A stretch of DNA of 64,000 bases from positions 30,214 to 94,213 of the forward strand of contig DGWI01000015.1 of NCBI GenBank assembly GCA_002396085.1, in the 5' to 3' direction. This document shows positions 16,357 to 25,672 of this stretch, piece after piece. Within the stretch, counting starts at the first letter, position 1; every line of letters begins with the position of its first letter. Source of the DNA: Porphyromonadaceae bacterium UBA4262. Lineage in GTDB: Bacteria > Bacteroidota > Bacteroidia > Bacteroidales > Muribaculaceae. The notes under the pieces are model-generated. The model was not told where the DNA came from. It searched no databases and was given only the letters and a program-made list of their open reading frames with translations. The position numbers were made by a program, and so were the translations under genes.

Positions 16357-17946
16357 TTATCTTACCACCTTGACGGTCTTGACCGTGCCATCGGCAGCTG
16401 TGGTGCGCACAATGTTCACACCCGGCTGCATACGGTCAATCTGCTGACCCTTGATGTTAAAGATCTGCTGCGTACCGCCCTGTGCGGCATTGACATCATT
16501 GATGGCTGTGTTGCCCGGGTTGATGTCGACGCACATGACATACATACCGCCTGAGCCAGGGATGACGTTCCAGTTGTCATCATACTGATCTTCCTGGGTG
16601 TAGAAGACATAGGCATAGTTCTCGTCATAGACCACCGACAATCCGTTGGTCTTGAAGTCGTCCTCACAGATTTGCTTGCTCCACACGGTCTCGCCGTCAT
16701 CATCGAGCTTAACCACCATGAAGTTGGCACCATTCCAGCTGGTGGAGTTGCCATAAAGGACGACCCAGCCATCCTCCTGCGGGATGACCTTGACAGGGGT
16801 GTAGCCCCAGCTGCTGCCGCTGTCCAGAGCCCGGCCATAGAAGTAGTCGCCCGGCAGCATATAGTCGCCGTCGATGCTGAACTTGTTGACATACATGTTT
16901 TCATTGTCCAGCGACTGCGACCAGGCCACCATCGTCTGGTCTTCACGCATGGCCAGAATGCCATCGGTGGCATCACCGTCGACACTGCCATGGCACATCA
17001 CACCGCCCTGCGGCAGCACCTGGCCATCGGCAGTGATGTGATTCACCACCTGGTAGCCGGTGAAGGACTCCAGCTTGCGGTAGGTGAGCATCAGGCCACC
17101 ATCGGCATCAACCGCACATTCAGGCTTGGGGAAGTAGAATCGGCTCGCGAGCGGCCCCTCGTCGATGGTGACCGGGTCGGCCCAGACACGCTCACCAGCT
17201 GCATTCAGGCGCAGAGCGTCCAAGCCCTTGTCCACGTTGTCACACAGCACATAGACATCGCCATCGACACAGGGCTGCAGCATGAGCATGCTGTTCTCAA
17301 AAATCATGTTGTCATCCCACTGGGGTACACCATCGGCATCGAAGCACTGCAGCTGGTAGTTAGACACAGTTGCAGCTTCGGTATACTCGGTGTGCGCCAT
17401 GCAGGCATAGATGTTGTCGCCACTGACACACACGTTGGGGGCCATGTCGTTATACTCTTGAGCGGTGGTCGGTGCAAAGTACCGCACACCGTCGGCATCC
17501 CACACGGGGTTGCCCTGCTGGTCGTAACGATAGAGGTAGACCTCCCAGATCTCGCGGTCGGCTGTCTGCGAACTGCGGGCGTCGGTATAGGCCATGATGA
17601 TGTCACCATTCTCGGCCAACGCCAGGCCGTAGTCGGTAGTTGACGAACCTGTCTGCTGCGAACTCACAATGATGCCCTCGTCGCCAAACTGCGGATTGCC
17701 ATTGGCATCAAAGAGTTGCAGATGCAAGTAGTAACCCGAACCTGGGTCATCATAACGCAGTCCCTCGGACCAACGGAGCCAGGTAAGAATAATCTTGCCA
17801 TCATCGGTGCGGATAGTCTTCATCTGCACCTGACCACTGACCGACTCCTTGTCGAGCCGAGTCGCTTCCATGTCACTGGGTTGCCACTGCGCCATCATGG
17901 TCATGGCACCCATCATCATCAACACTAGAGTAAATAATTTCTTCAT
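16357..17946 (-). CDS. Secreted propeller-like protein with T9SS-like tail
   Basis: The 529-residue product starts MKKLFTLVLMMMGAMTMMAQ, a signal peptide; the start was chosen because upstream codons would place residues before the signal. The body repeats a unit of the kind xFDAxGxPxWxxxG at least five times (DANGNPQFGDEG, DQQGNPVWDADG, DADGVPQWDDN, NAAGERVWAD, DDDGETVWSK), suggesting a beta-propeller. The last 40 residues (FNIKGQQIDRMQPGVNIVRT ... VKVVR) resemble a T9SS sorting domain. Function is unknown; surface attachment is likely. It lies 39 nt downstream of the MarC gene and may be co-transcribed with it. Confidence 0.8.
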   Translation of the reverse strand: MKKLFTLVLMMMGAMTMMAQWQPSDMEATRLDKESVSGQVQMKTIRTDDGKIILTWLRWSEGLRYDDPGSGYYLHLQLFDANGNPQFGDEGIIVSSQQTGSSTTDYGLALAENGDIIMAYTDARSSQTADREIWEVYLYRYDQQGNPVWDADGVRYFAPTTAQEYNDMAPNVCVSGDNIYACMAHTEYTEAATVSNYQLQCFDADGVPQWDDNMIFENSMLMLQPCVDGDVYVLCDNVDKGLDALRLNAAGERVWADPVTIDEGPLASRFYFPKPECAVDADGGLMLTYRKLESFTGYQVVNHITADGQVLPQGGVMCHGSVDGDATDGILAMREDQTMVAWSQSLDNENMYVNKFSIDGDYMLPGDYFYGRALDSGSSWGYTPVKVIPQEDGWVVLYGNSTSWNGANFMVVKLDDDGETVWSKQICEDDFKTNGLSVVYDENYAYVFYTQEDQYDDNWNVIPGSGGMYVMCVDINPGNTAINDVNAAQGGTQQIFNIKGQQIDRMQPGVNIVRTTAADGTVKTVKVVR

Positions 17947-17985
17947 TGTGTATGAGTGATTATAGTTAAACAATAAGGTGAACTA

Positions 17986-18564
17986 TCAGAAGAGTTTAGC
18001 GATGTTCTCTGTCATCATTTTGACCGACATGGCCAACAGGATGATGCCGAAGAACTTGCGTGAGAAGTAGATGCCGCCCTCGCCCAGCAGACGCTGCACG
18101 CGGTCGGTCGAACGGATAACGATGTAGACCCACAGCATGTTGATGGCAAGGGCTATGAAGATGTTGATGTCGTCATACATTGCCTTGAGCGAGATGAGCG
18201 TAGTGAGCACTCCAGCTCCTGCCAGTAGCGGGAACACCAGCGGCACCAGCGTTGCCCCACCCGACGGAGCATTGTTCTTGAAGATCTCGACATCAAGTAT
18301 CATCTCCAGCGCCATCAAGAAGAGCAGAAAGCCACCTGCCGTGGCAAATGACTGGATGTTGCAGTTAAACACGTTGAGAATCCAGTTGCCACCATTGTAG
18401 AAGCCCACCATCAGGATGGTCGAATAGAGGGTGGCCTTGAGGGCATTGACTTCCTTACCCTTAGCCCTAAAGTCAAGGATGATGGGCACCGAGCCCACGA
18501 TGTCAATAATGCTGAGCAGCACCAGCGTGGCACTGAATATGTGTGTAATATTTATCGTTCCCAT
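17986..18564 (-). CDS. MarC-family integral membrane protein
   Basis: The 192-residue product starts MGTINITHIFSATLVLLSIID and has six predicted membrane helices, as usual for MarC proteins of about 200 residues. Family features include an acidic/polar pair early in helix 1-2 (DIVGSVPIIL) and FPLLAGAGVLTTLISL in the middle. MarC was once linked to multiple antibiotic resistance, but the role is unproven. The start was chosen because the -7 box at 18587-18594 lies just upstream; longer in-frame starts would overlap it. Confidence 0.9.
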   Translation of the reverse strand: MGTINITHIFSATLVLLSIIDIVGSVPIILDFRAKGKEVNALKATLYSTILMVGFYNGGNWILNVFNCNIQSFATAGGFLLFLMALEMILDVEIFKNNAPSGGATLVPLVFPLLAGAGVLTTLISLKAMYDDINIFIALAINMLWVYIVIRSTDRVQRLLGEGGIYFSRKFFGIILLAMSVKMMTENIAKLF

Positions 18565-18586
18565 ACCTACTTTTGATAATGTAGTG

Positions 18587-18594
18587 CAAAGATA
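18587..18594 (-). promoter_or_regulatory. -7 box of the MarC gene
   Basis: TATCTTTG on the minus strand lies 22 nt upstream of the ATG. I see no clear -33 element at the usual spacing. Confidence 0.55.
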
Positions 18595-18644
18595 TAAAAA
18601 AAACATGAATAACCTGCACTCCTGGGTCAAAAAATTGCAAAAAA

Positions 18645-18660
18645 GGAGGCAAACGCCTCC
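18645..18660 (-). terminator. Terminator of the glucokinase gene
   Basis: The stem ggaggc/gcctcc with loop aaac is followed on the minus strand by TTTTTTGCAATTTTTT. It lies between the glucokinase stop and the MarC promoter. Confidence 0.8.
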
Positions 18661-18694
18661 CTTTTGACGGTGTAGAGCCAACTGGCAGTAGCAG

Positions 18695-19660
18695 TTAGTC
18701 CTCCTTAACCTCCCAGCCCAGTGCCGATGCGCCCAGGATGGCCGCGTCGGCCTCCTTCATCTCACTGAAGAGGATCTTGACCTTGCCGCGCCACAGGGGC
18801 AACACATTCTTGTCAAACGCCTCCTTGATGGGGTTCATGATCAGGTCGCCGCTCTTGGCCAATCCGCCGAAGATGACAAATGCCTCGGGAGCCGAGAAGG
18901 CGGTGAAGTCGGCCAGTGCCTCGCCCAGAATCTTGCCTGTATAGTCAAAAATCTCCTTGGCCAACTTATCACCCGCCATGGCCGCATCAAACACGTCCTT
19001 GCTGGTGATGTCCTCGGCATTGAGCTCGCGCAGCTTGGACTCGTCGTTGCGAATCTCGAGGAACTCGCGTGCCGTGCGCGCCACACCGGTGGCCGAGCAA
19101 TAGGCCTCGAGGCAGCCCGTACGTCCGCAGCCGCACATGCGGCCATTGTTGCGCTTCATGATCACATGGCCCAGCTCGCCGGCAAAACCGTCATGGCCAT
19201 AGACCATCTGCCCGTTGACCACGATGCCGCTGCCCACGCCGGTGCCCAGCGTGATCATGATGAAGTCTTTCATGCCGCGAGCCGCACCGTAGGTCATCTC
19301 GCCGATGGCGGCTGCGTTGGCGTCGTTGGTCACCACACAGGGGATGCCAAACTTGGTCGAGATCTTCTCGGCCAGCGGTATGGGGCTGGGCCAGGGCAGA
19401 TTGGGAGCACCCTCAATCATGCCGGTATAGTAGTTTCCATTGGGGGCACCAATGCCGATGCCGTTGATCTTGCCCACAGCATCGTTAGCCTCGATGACAC
19501 GGGTCACCTCGGTATAGAGTTCGTCCACATAGTCGTCAAAGTTGCTGTGCTTGCCAGTCTTGATAGAGTCGCTGGCAATCACATTGCCACGCGCGTCCAC
19601 GATACCAAAGGCGGTGTTAGTTCCGCCCATGTCGATACCAATTACATAGGGTTTTGCCAT
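18695..19660 (-). CDS. glk: ROK-family glucokinase
   Basis: The 321-residue product has the N-terminal phosphate-binding motif GIDMGGTNTAFGIVD, the catalytic Asp region VVTNDANAAAIGEM and GTGVGSGIVVNG. The ROK zinc motif is complete: ELGHVIMKRNNGRMCGCGRT followed by GCLEAYCSA. ROK glucokinases phosphorylate glucose with ATP in the cytoplasm; sugar specificity cannot be read from sequence. The gene is monocistronic with its own promoter and terminator and is divergent from the M3 peptidase gene. Confidence 0.93.
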   Translation of the reverse strand: MAKPYVIGIDMGGTNTAFGIVDARGNVIASDSIKTGKHSNFDDYVDELYTEVTRVIEANDAVGKINGIGIGAPNGNYYTGMIEGAPNLPWPSPIPLAEKISTKFGIPCVVTNDANAAAIGEMTYGAARGMKDFIMITLGTGVGSGIVVNGQMVYGHDGFAGELGHVIMKRNNGRMCGCGRTGCLEAYCSATGVARTAREFLEIRNDESKLRELNAEDITSKDVFDAAMAGDKLAKEIFDYTGKILGEALADFTAFSAPEAFVIFGGLAKSGDLIMNPIKEAFDKNVLPLWRGKVKILFSEMKEADAAILGASALGWEVKED

Positions 19661-19710
19661 TTTTCTTGAATGTTTATAATGAATAATCTGGTTGTTTCGT
19701 CATTTTGCCA

Positions 19711-19734
19711 CAAAGGTAGGCATTTTGCAGCAAA
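19711..19734 (-). promoter_or_regulatory. Promoter with TTTG-N12-TACCTTTG (glucokinase)
   Basis: On the minus strand TTTG (19734-19731) lies exactly 12 nt before TACCTTTG (19718-19711). The start codon is 50 nt downstream. Confidence 0.6.
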
Positions 19735-19775
19735 GTTGCAAGCAAACTCTCAATTTTTCATTCGACATTAGCATA

Positions 19776-19799
19776 TTTGAGTAAAAAACACTACCTTTG
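19776..19799 (+). promoter_or_regulatory. Promoter with TTTG-N12-TACCTTTG (M3 peptidase)
   Basis: TTTG (19776-19779) lies exactly 12 nt before TACCTTTG (19792-19799), back to back with the glucokinase promoter. The leader is about 45 nt. Confidence 0.6.
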
Positions 19800-19851
19800 T
19801 AGGCTTGAAAGAAGACCTTACTCATTCACTTTTTAAATTATACTCAATAAA

Positions 19852-21978
19852 ATGAACAAGAAACTCATGACCTTAGGAATGATGGCTGTGATGTTGGTGT
19901 CGGGCATGGCATCGCTCACAGCATGCAAGGACAACCGTGAGAACCCTCTGCTGCAAGAGAGTTCGCTGCCCTATGGCGCGCCCGACTTCAGCAAGATTCA
20001 AGAGAAGGACTACCTGCCCGCTCTGGAGGAGGCTATCAAGCAAAAGCGCGACGAGATCAAACAGATTGTCGAGAACAAGGACTCGGCAACATTCGAAAAC
20101 ACCATCCTGGCCTACGACGAGAGCGGTAAACTGCTCGACCGTGTGAGCCGCATCTTCTTTGCCCTGGTCGAGGCCGACAAGACACCAGTCATAGCCGAGA
20201 CCGAGAAGAAGGTGATGCCCATGCTCACCGACCTGGAGAACGAGATTGCCTTCAACAAGCCGCTGTTTGAGCGCATCAAGCAAGTCTATGACCGCGACTT
20301 CGACAAGTTGCAGGGCGAGGACAAGAAACTGCTCAAGGAAATCTATGACGAGTTTGTGCGCAACGGTGCCTTGCTCACCGACGAGCAGATGGAGCGCATG
20401 AAGGAAATCAACCTCAAGATTGCCGACCTGCAGCAACAGTGGGGCGACCTGGTACCCGACGCAACCAACGACGCCGTGGTGTGGGTCGAAAAGAAGGAAG
20501 ACCTGGCCGGACTTAGCGAGGCCGACCTGGCACAGTGTGCCAAGGATGCCGAGAGCCTGGGCAAGAAAGCCCCCTACGCTATCGTCATTGTCAACACCAC
20601 TCAACAGCCGCTGCTGACCAGCCTCGAGAACCGAGACCTGCGCCGCAAGGTCTACGAGGCATCGGTGCATCGCTGCGACGGAACCAACAAGTACAACTCT
20701 TATCCGCTGGTGGTTCAGATTGCCAAACTGCGTGCCGAGCAGGCCGAGTTGATGGGCTTCAAGAACTATGCCGAGTATTCGCTGCAGAACACCATGGCCA
20801 AGACACCCGAGAATGTTTACGCCTTCTTGAAGAACCTGATTGCCGCCTACACCCCCAAGGCCGATGCCGAGACCAAGGCCATTGAGGAGTTTGCACAGAA
20901 GTCACAAGGTCCCGACTTCAAACTCGAGCCCTACGACCGCTTCTACTACTCAGCCAAGATGAAGAAGGAGATGCTCAACATCAGTGACGACGAGATCAAG
21001 CCCTACTTCAACATCGACAGCGTGCTCATCAACGGCGTGTTCTATGCCGCCAATCGCGTCTACGGGCTGCAGTTCAAGGAGCGCACCGATATCCCCACCT
21101 ATCATGCCGACATGCGCGTGTTTGAGGTGCTGGACAAGGAAGGCAAACCCAAAGCGCTGTTCTATTGCGACTACTTCCGCCGCCCCACCAAGCGTGGCGG
21201 TGCCTGGATGGATGGCTTCGCCAAGCAGAGCCGTCAGCGCAACCAGTTGCCCATCATCTACAATGTGTGCAACAGTGCCAAGGCTCCCGAGGGCCAGCCA
21301 TCGCTGCTCACTTGGGACGAGGTGACCACGATGTTCCATGAGTTTGGCCACGCACTGCACGGCATCCTGTCTGACTGCCAGTACTACACGCTGAGTGGCA
21401 CCTCGGTGGCACGTGACTTCGTCGAGATGCCCTCGCAGTTCAATGAGTCGTTCGCATCGATCCCCGAGATATTCGACCACTATGCCCTGCACTACAAGAC
21501 CGGAGAGCCCATGCCCGCCGAGCTCAAGGAGCGCATGCTCAAGAGCATCAACTTCCAGTCGGCCTATGCCCTGGGTGAGAACCTGGCTGCCACCTGCGCC
21601 GACCTAGCATGGCACATGCTCGGTTCCAACGAGATTCCCACGGCCGAGCAGGCTGCCGAGTTTGAGAACGAGTCGCTGCGCCAGATTGGTCTGCTCAACC
21701 CGCAGATTCCGCCTCGCTACCACACTAGTTACTTCAACCATGTGTGGGGTGGTGGCTATGCTGCCGGCTACTACAGTTATCTGTGGACCGAGGTGCTGGC
21801 TGTCAACATCGCCGATATCTTTGCCAAACGCGGTGCCCTGCTGCCCGAGACGGGACAAGCCTTCAGCGACCAAGTGCTAAGCCGTGGCAACACCGACGAC
21901 CTGATGAAGATGTTCAGCGACTTCACCGGCATGGCACAGCCCGATGCCAGCGCCCTGCTCAAAGCACGCGGACTCTAA
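19852..21978 (+). CDS. dcp: M3-family zinc metallopeptidase (Dcp-like lipoprotein)
   Basis: The 708-residue product has a lipoprotein signal (LASLTAC type, Cys at about residue 25) and the M3 thimet/Dcp domain. The zinc motif is TMFHEFGHALHGILSD (HEFGH), with the third ligand Glu expected in the following QFNESFASIPEIF segment. The length matches peptidyl-dipeptidase Dcp and oligopeptidase families. It removes dipeptides from, or cleaves, short peptides; a lipidated form would act in the periplasm or at the outer membrane. It is monocistronic. The 428 nt that follow contain only repeats. Confidence 0.93.
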   Translation: MNKKLMTLGMMAVMLVSGMASLTACKDNRENPLLQESSLPYGAPDFSKIQEKDYLPALEEAIKQKRDEIKQIVENKDSATFENTILAYDESGKLLDRVSRIFFALVEADKTPVIAETEKKVMPMLTDLENEIAFNKPLFERIKQVYDRDFDKLQGEDKKLLKEIYDEFVRNGALLTDEQMERMKEINLKIADLQQQWGDLVPDATNDAVVWVEKKEDLAGLSEADLAQCAKDAESLGKKAPYAIVIVNTTQQPLLTSLENRDLRRKVYEASVHRCDGTNKYNSYPLVVQIAKLRAEQAELMGFKNYAEYSLQNTMAKTPENVYAFLKNLIAAYTPKADAETKAIEEFAQKSQGPDFKLEPYDRFYYSAKMKKEMLNISDDEIKPYFNIDSVLINGVFYAANRVYGLQFKERTDIPTYHADMRVFEVLDKEGKPKALFYCDYFRRPTKRGGAWMDGFAKQSRQRNQLPIIYNVCNSAKAPEGQPSLLTWDEVTTMFHEFGHALHGILSDCQYYTLSGTSVARDFVEMPSQFNESFASIPEIFDHYALHYKTGEPMPAELKERMLKSINFQSAYALGENLAATCADLAWHMLGSNEIPTAEQAAEFENESLRQIGLLNPQIPPRYHTSYFNHVWGGGYAAGYYSYLWTEVLAVNIADIFAKRGALLPETGQAFSDQVLSRGNTDDLMKMFSDFTGMAQPDASALLKARGL

Positions 21979-22012
21979 TCCCTCGTTTTTCTAGACATAA
22001 AAATAGAATCAC

Positions 22013-22070
22013 ATTTGATGGATTTTGACGGAATTTGATGGTTTTGATGTTTGATTTTTCACACCAAGGC
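22013..22070 (+). repeat. 58-bp direct repeat, copy 1
   Basis: It begins atttgatggattttgacgg and differs from copy 2 at only a few positions. The downstream catcaaagacc/gtccatcaag can pair loosely with it to form a hairpin. Confidence 0.8.
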
Positions 22071-22232
22071 CATCAAAGACCTTCAAAGTCCATCAAGTTT
22101 TTTATCATGAATTAGAGAATTATAGAATTTTGTTCGTTTGAGTTCGTTCAAGTTTGTTGTTTGTTTAATAGACATAAGAACAAGAGAACTAAATCAGAGT
22201 ACTTCGTGGTTTGATTTTAAGAACAGAAGTTT

Positions 22233-22290
22233 ATTTGATGGATTTTGACGGAATTTGATGGTCTTGATATTTGTTTTTTCACACCAAGCC
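22233..22290 (+). repeat. 58-bp direct repeat, copy 2
   Basis: It begins with the same first 29 bases as copy 1 and continues with about 85 percent identity by eye through tttttcacaccaag. Confidence 0.8.
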
Positions 22291-22406
22291 CAGCAAAGAA
22301 TATCTAGGTTCATCAAGAATTAACAATAAACTCGAACGAACAAAAATTCTCAATTAACTAAAGTTCTTAATTACAAATTAGTTCTTCATGTCTTTTTGTC
22401 TGGGAA

Positions 22407-22997
22407 TCAGCGGGGGAGGAAGCGGCGGATGTGGCTGACTTTGAATATCCAGCAAGTGTTCTGCTCGAGGCTGCGCTTGAGGGGCGACATGCCGGCGGTG
22501 TCGACGTGATCGCGCCCCATGGTGATGATGCCATAGACCTTGCCGTCGCGCATCACAGGACTGCCACTGGAACCATGCGTGATGCGGTCGACGGTTGATA
22601 TGCGGCGATAGCCGTCCTCGTCCTGCTCATTGAGCACCAGGCTTTGTGTGCCCACTTGCCGCAACCCCTGCGGCAACATCTGCCAACACAAGACATCGAG
22701 GTGGTCGAGCGGCTCGGTATCGGCATCGGCCAACGAGAGCGGGCTCTTCAGTCCGGGTATGGGATAGAGCGCCACGTCATAGCCCCGCTTGTCGGTGGTG
22801 GGTAACTGCCGGGGTATCCATTGGTCATATTGCAAGGGGTGCCAGTCTTGCCCGTTGCGCAGATAATAGGTCGCCTCAGTGTTGATGACATGGCCGGCCG
22901 TAATCAAGTAGTCATCGATGCAGAAAGCGGTGCCGGCAAACGAGCGTTCGTCGCCACACTGCCTGAACAGCGGCATGATGTAGTTAGCAATCAACAT
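22407..22997 (-). CDS. Trypsin-like serine peptidase domain protein
   Basis: The 196-residue product (start MLIANYIMPLF) has the chymotrypsin-fold triad: His in YLITAGHVINT, Asp in GYDVALYPIPG and Ser in DRITHGSSGSPVMRDGKVYG. A longer in-frame start exists 72 nt upstream, but those codons read through the GGTTAGGG-type short-word repeat and give a Pro/Thr-rich stretch, so I prefer the inner ATG. There is no signal peptide with this start, so location is unclear. It is close in size to minimal V8/trypsin-like bacterial domains. The biological substrate is unknown. Confidence 0.8.
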   Translation of the reverse strand: MLIANYIMPLFRQCGDERSFAGTAFCIDDYLITAGHVINTEATYYLRNGQDWHPLQYDQWIPRQLPTTDKRGYDVALYPIPGLKSPLSLADADTEPLDHLDVLCWQMLPQGLRQVGTQSLVLNEQDEDGYRRISTVDRITHGSSGSPVMRDGKVYGIITMGRDHVDTAGMSPLKRSLEQNTCWIFKVSHIRRFLPR

Positions 22998-22999
22998 CG

Positions 23000-23095
23000 A
23001 TTTTTGGGTTGGGGTTAGGGTTAAAGGTTTGGGGTTAGGGTCTTGGGGGGAAGAATGGTTAAGAGCCACAACCCTAACCCTTACACCATAAACCT
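23000..23095 (-). repeat. Short-word repeat, GGTTAGGGTTAAAGG type
   Basis: The words ggttaggg, ggttaaagg and ttggggttaggg occur at 23005-23045, then in the complementary orientation (accctaaccc) at 23070-23085. Related blocks lie at 32216-32256 and 56829-56862. Confidence 0.75.
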
Positions 23096-23099
23096 GGAT

Positions 23100-25505
23100 T
23101 TAGAACTTGAGTTGCAGGCGGGCGTTGATCTGGCGGCGCGTCAGGTAGTTGGGCACGGCATACTGCAACTCGTTGACATCGGTCACCCAGTAGTAACTGC
23201 TCACGTTGCTGATGTCGAAGATGTTGAACACGTCAACTCCCAGCCAGATGCTCTTGAAGTGGCTCAAGAAGCCTGTAGTGGGACGGTGGTCGGGACCAAC
23301 GAGCATGAAACTCAGGCCCACATCGACGCGCTTGTAGGCAGGCTGACGGAAGTAGGCCACATCGCGTGTCATGCGTGGCGCCGTGGTGGGCAGACCGTCG
23401 CTGATGATGCCCTTGAGGCTGAACTTGAGCCTAGGCACTGAGGGAAAGTAGTCGGTGAAGAACAATGCCACGCTATAGCGCTGGTCGGTGGGGCGCGGCA
23501 CCTTGACACCGTTGAGGGTCTCCTGCGTCTTCATGAGCGAGAAACTGAGCCATGAGTCGGTGCCCTCAACAAACTGCCCGAACAACTTCATGTCGATGCC
23601 AGCCACATAGCCGCTGCCCTCGTTCACACCACTGTAGACCATCTTGAGATTGTCGACCTCGTAGGGGATGATGTTCGACAAGTTCTTGTAGTAGATTTCG
23701 GTGGTGAACTTGAACGGCCGGTTGATGGCTCTGAAACTGTAGTCGCCACCCAGGATGGCATGAATGCTGCGCTGGCTCTTGATGTTGCGGTTCAGGTCGA
23801 TGTAGGCGTTGCCCAGAGAGTCAACTTTCTCCATGCGATACTCCTTGTAGAACGGTGCCTGATAGTAGAGACCACCCGCCAGTCGCAGCGAGAAGCGATT
23901 GTTGCGCTCGGGCACAAAGCCGATGCTGAAGCGCGGCGAGATGAGCGTTTCCTTATTGAAGTCCCAGTAACTGACACGCACACCGCCGTTAATCGACCAC
24001 AAGCCAGCCGATGACATCAACTTGTAGGTGTCCTGGGCAAAGAAGGCAAACCGTGTGGTGTTGAGGTCGTGGCTCGATGTCTGATTGTAGATCACGTTGA
24101 CCTCTTGCGGGATGTGCGGCAACGAGTAGCCTGCCGAGTCGCGCCACTCCCACTCGCTCGAGCGGTCGTAGATGGTCTCGCGACGCATTGAAATGCCGTA
24201 ACTCAAATTGTTGTGATTGATGCCCGTGTTTCCCTTGAGAGTCAAGTCGTAAACACTGAGTTTGAGCCGGTTGCGGGCATGCTCGTGATACTTGCCCACA
24301 CCCAGTTCGCCACCCACGCCACCTTCGCCACCAGTGCCGGCCTCGTCCAGCCAGTACTCGCCGTGGATGTCGTAGGCCACCAACTCGTTGGTCTGGTAGC
24401 CAGATGCTTGCAGCGTGAAGTCGTTACCCTTGTTGAGGCGGTAGTTGAGCGACAAGGCACCGAAGTAGGTGTAGAACTTGTCCTTCTCCTGTCCGTCGAA
24501 GTAGACCTTGAACGACTTGGCGTTGGTCGACGTGCCGAAACTGGTCTCACGGTTGACAGGGACAAAACGGTAGTTGTTGAGCGACACATTGCCCAAGAAC
24601 GACACGCGGAACTTGTCGCTGGGCTTGAGCACCATGTAGGTCTGATAGTCAAAGTACTGTGGGTCATACTCGCCCTTCGACTCCAACGAGCCCAGCAGCG
24701 ATGAGTTGCGCTTGTAGCGCGCACCATGCATCATCGAGAACTTCTTGGTGCCATAGCCCAGCATCAGACTGCCGCCCTGCAGGCTGGCCGAGACTGAGCC
24801 TTCGAAAGCCTCGGGGTCACGATAGGTGATGTCGAGCACCGACGACATCTTGTCGCCATACTCGGCATTGAAGCCGCCGGTCGAGAACTCGACCTTCTGC
24901 ACCATGTCGCCGTTGATGATGCTCAATCCCTCTTGCTGCCCGCTGCTGATGAGTTGCGGGCGATAGACCTCTATACCGTTGATATAGACGCTGTTCTCGT
25001 CATACGAGCCACCGCGCACCATATACTGCGATGACATCTCGTTCTTGCTGCTCACACCCGCCATGGTGGTGAGCACATTCTCGACAGCATTGCCGCTGGC
25101 GCTGGGCGTGATGCTGCTCTGACTCACATCGATGCCCTGCATGGCATTGGTCTGCTTCTTGTACTCAGTGACGGTGACCTCGGTCAATTCCTGGGTTTTC
25201 TCATAGAGTTTGGGGTTGAGTGTGACAGAACCCTCGGGCTTGATGAGCTGGCGAGTGATGGTGCTATAGCCCAAGCATGAGAACTCGACCATGATGGTGT
25301 CGTTCTTGGGCACGTTCATCTCATAGAAGCCTTTCTCATTGGTGTTCACACCAAGGGTGGTGCCCAAGATGCGCACTGTGGCAAACTCAATGGGGTGGCC
25401 GGCATCATCGACTACCTTTCCCGATATTTTGACTTGCGCCATCATGCCCAGTACCGACATCAGGCACACGAGCAAGATGCAGATATGCTGTTTCAACTTC
25501 ATCAC
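23100..25505 (-). CDS. TonB-dependent receptor with carboxypeptidase-regulatory-like N-terminal domain
   Basis: The 801-residue product has a signal peptide (1-24, ending MMAQ). A CarboxypepD_reg-like domain follows (about 25-110, VKISGKVVDDAGHPIEFATV), then a plug domain (about 115-230, SSQYMVRGGSYDENSVYING) and a beta-barrel ending in ARLQLKF with a C-terminal aromatic residue. It is an outer-membrane active transporter; the substrate is not predictable. It is not paired with a SusD gene. A Met one codon downstream is an alternative start. Upstream is a CACGAATTAC-type word repeat. Confidence 0.9.
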   Translation of the reverse strand: MMKLKQHICILLVCLMSVLGMMAQVKISGKVVDDAGHPIEFATVRILGTTLGVNTNEKGFYEMNVPKNDTIMVEFSCLGYSTITRQLIKPEGSVTLNPKLYEKTQELTEVTVTEYKKQTNAMQGIDVSQSSITPSASGNAVENVLTTMAGVSSKNEMSSQYMVRGGSYDENSVYINGIEVYRPQLISSGQQEGLSIINGDMVQKVEFSTGGFNAEYGDKMSSVLDITYRDPEAFEGSVSASLQGGSLMLGYGTKKFSMMHGARYKRNSSLLGSLESKGEYDPQYFDYQTYMVLKPSDKFRVSFLGNVSLNNYRFVPVNRETSFGTSTNAKSFKVYFDGQEKDKFYTYFGALSLNYRLNKGNDFTLQASGYQTNELVAYDIHGEYWLDEAGTGGEGGVGGELGVGKYHEHARNRLKLSVYDLTLKGNTGINHNNLSYGISMRRETIYDRSSEWEWRDSAGYSLPHIPQEVNVIYNQTSSHDLNTTRFAFFAQDTYKLMSSAGLWSINGGVRVSYWDFNKETLISPRFSIGFVPERNNRFSLRLAGGLYYQAPFYKEYRMEKVDSLGNAYIDLNRNIKSQRSIHAILGGDYSFRAINRPFKFTTEIYYKNLSNIIPYEVDNLKMVYSGVNEGSGYVAGIDMKLFGQFVEGTDSWLSFSLMKTQETLNGVKVPRPTDQRYSVALFFTDYFPSVPRLKFSLKGIISDGLPTTAPRMTRDVAYFRQPAYKRVDVGLSFMLVGPDHRPTTGFLSHFKSIWLGVDVFNIFDISNVSSYYWVTDVNELQYAVPNYLTRRQINARLQLKF

Positions 25506-25540
25506 GAATTACCTTATCACGAATTATCGAATGCACAAGG
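25503..25540 (+). repeat. Short-word repeat, ATCACGAATTACC type
   Basis: The word atcacgaattacc/atcacgaattatcg occurs twice just before the TonB receptor start. The same word builds the long hairpin at 61851-61920. Confidence 0.55.
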
Positions 25541-25672
25541 CCCAGACTATGAGCCCCGGTTCTAAAAGATAATAACGCAAAAAGGTCACAATAATTATAA
25601 AAGCACCTGACAAATCGCTCCAGTCAGTGCAAGCGTGCCTCGGGTGCGAGTCACCGCCGGGCAGCTTGGAGC

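Larger units (their letters stand above)
21979..22406. other. Gene-free region with direct and inverted AT-rich repeats
   Basis: I see no gene here. It contains two 58-bp direct repeats (22013-22070, 22233-22290), and looser AT-rich stretches (ttgttcgtttgagttcg) that reappear in the complementary orientation near 22330 (ctcgaacgaacaaaaattc). Confidence 0.7.

Noticed and set aside
22013..22290. CRISPR-like spacing of repeats
   Set aside because: There are only two copies, 220 bp apart and not identical, with no cas gene in the window.
22998..23069. N-terminal extension of the trypsin-like peptidase
   Set aside because: The extra codons are translated GGTTAGGG-type repeats (PNPKPLTLTPT), so the inner ATG at 22997 is more likely.
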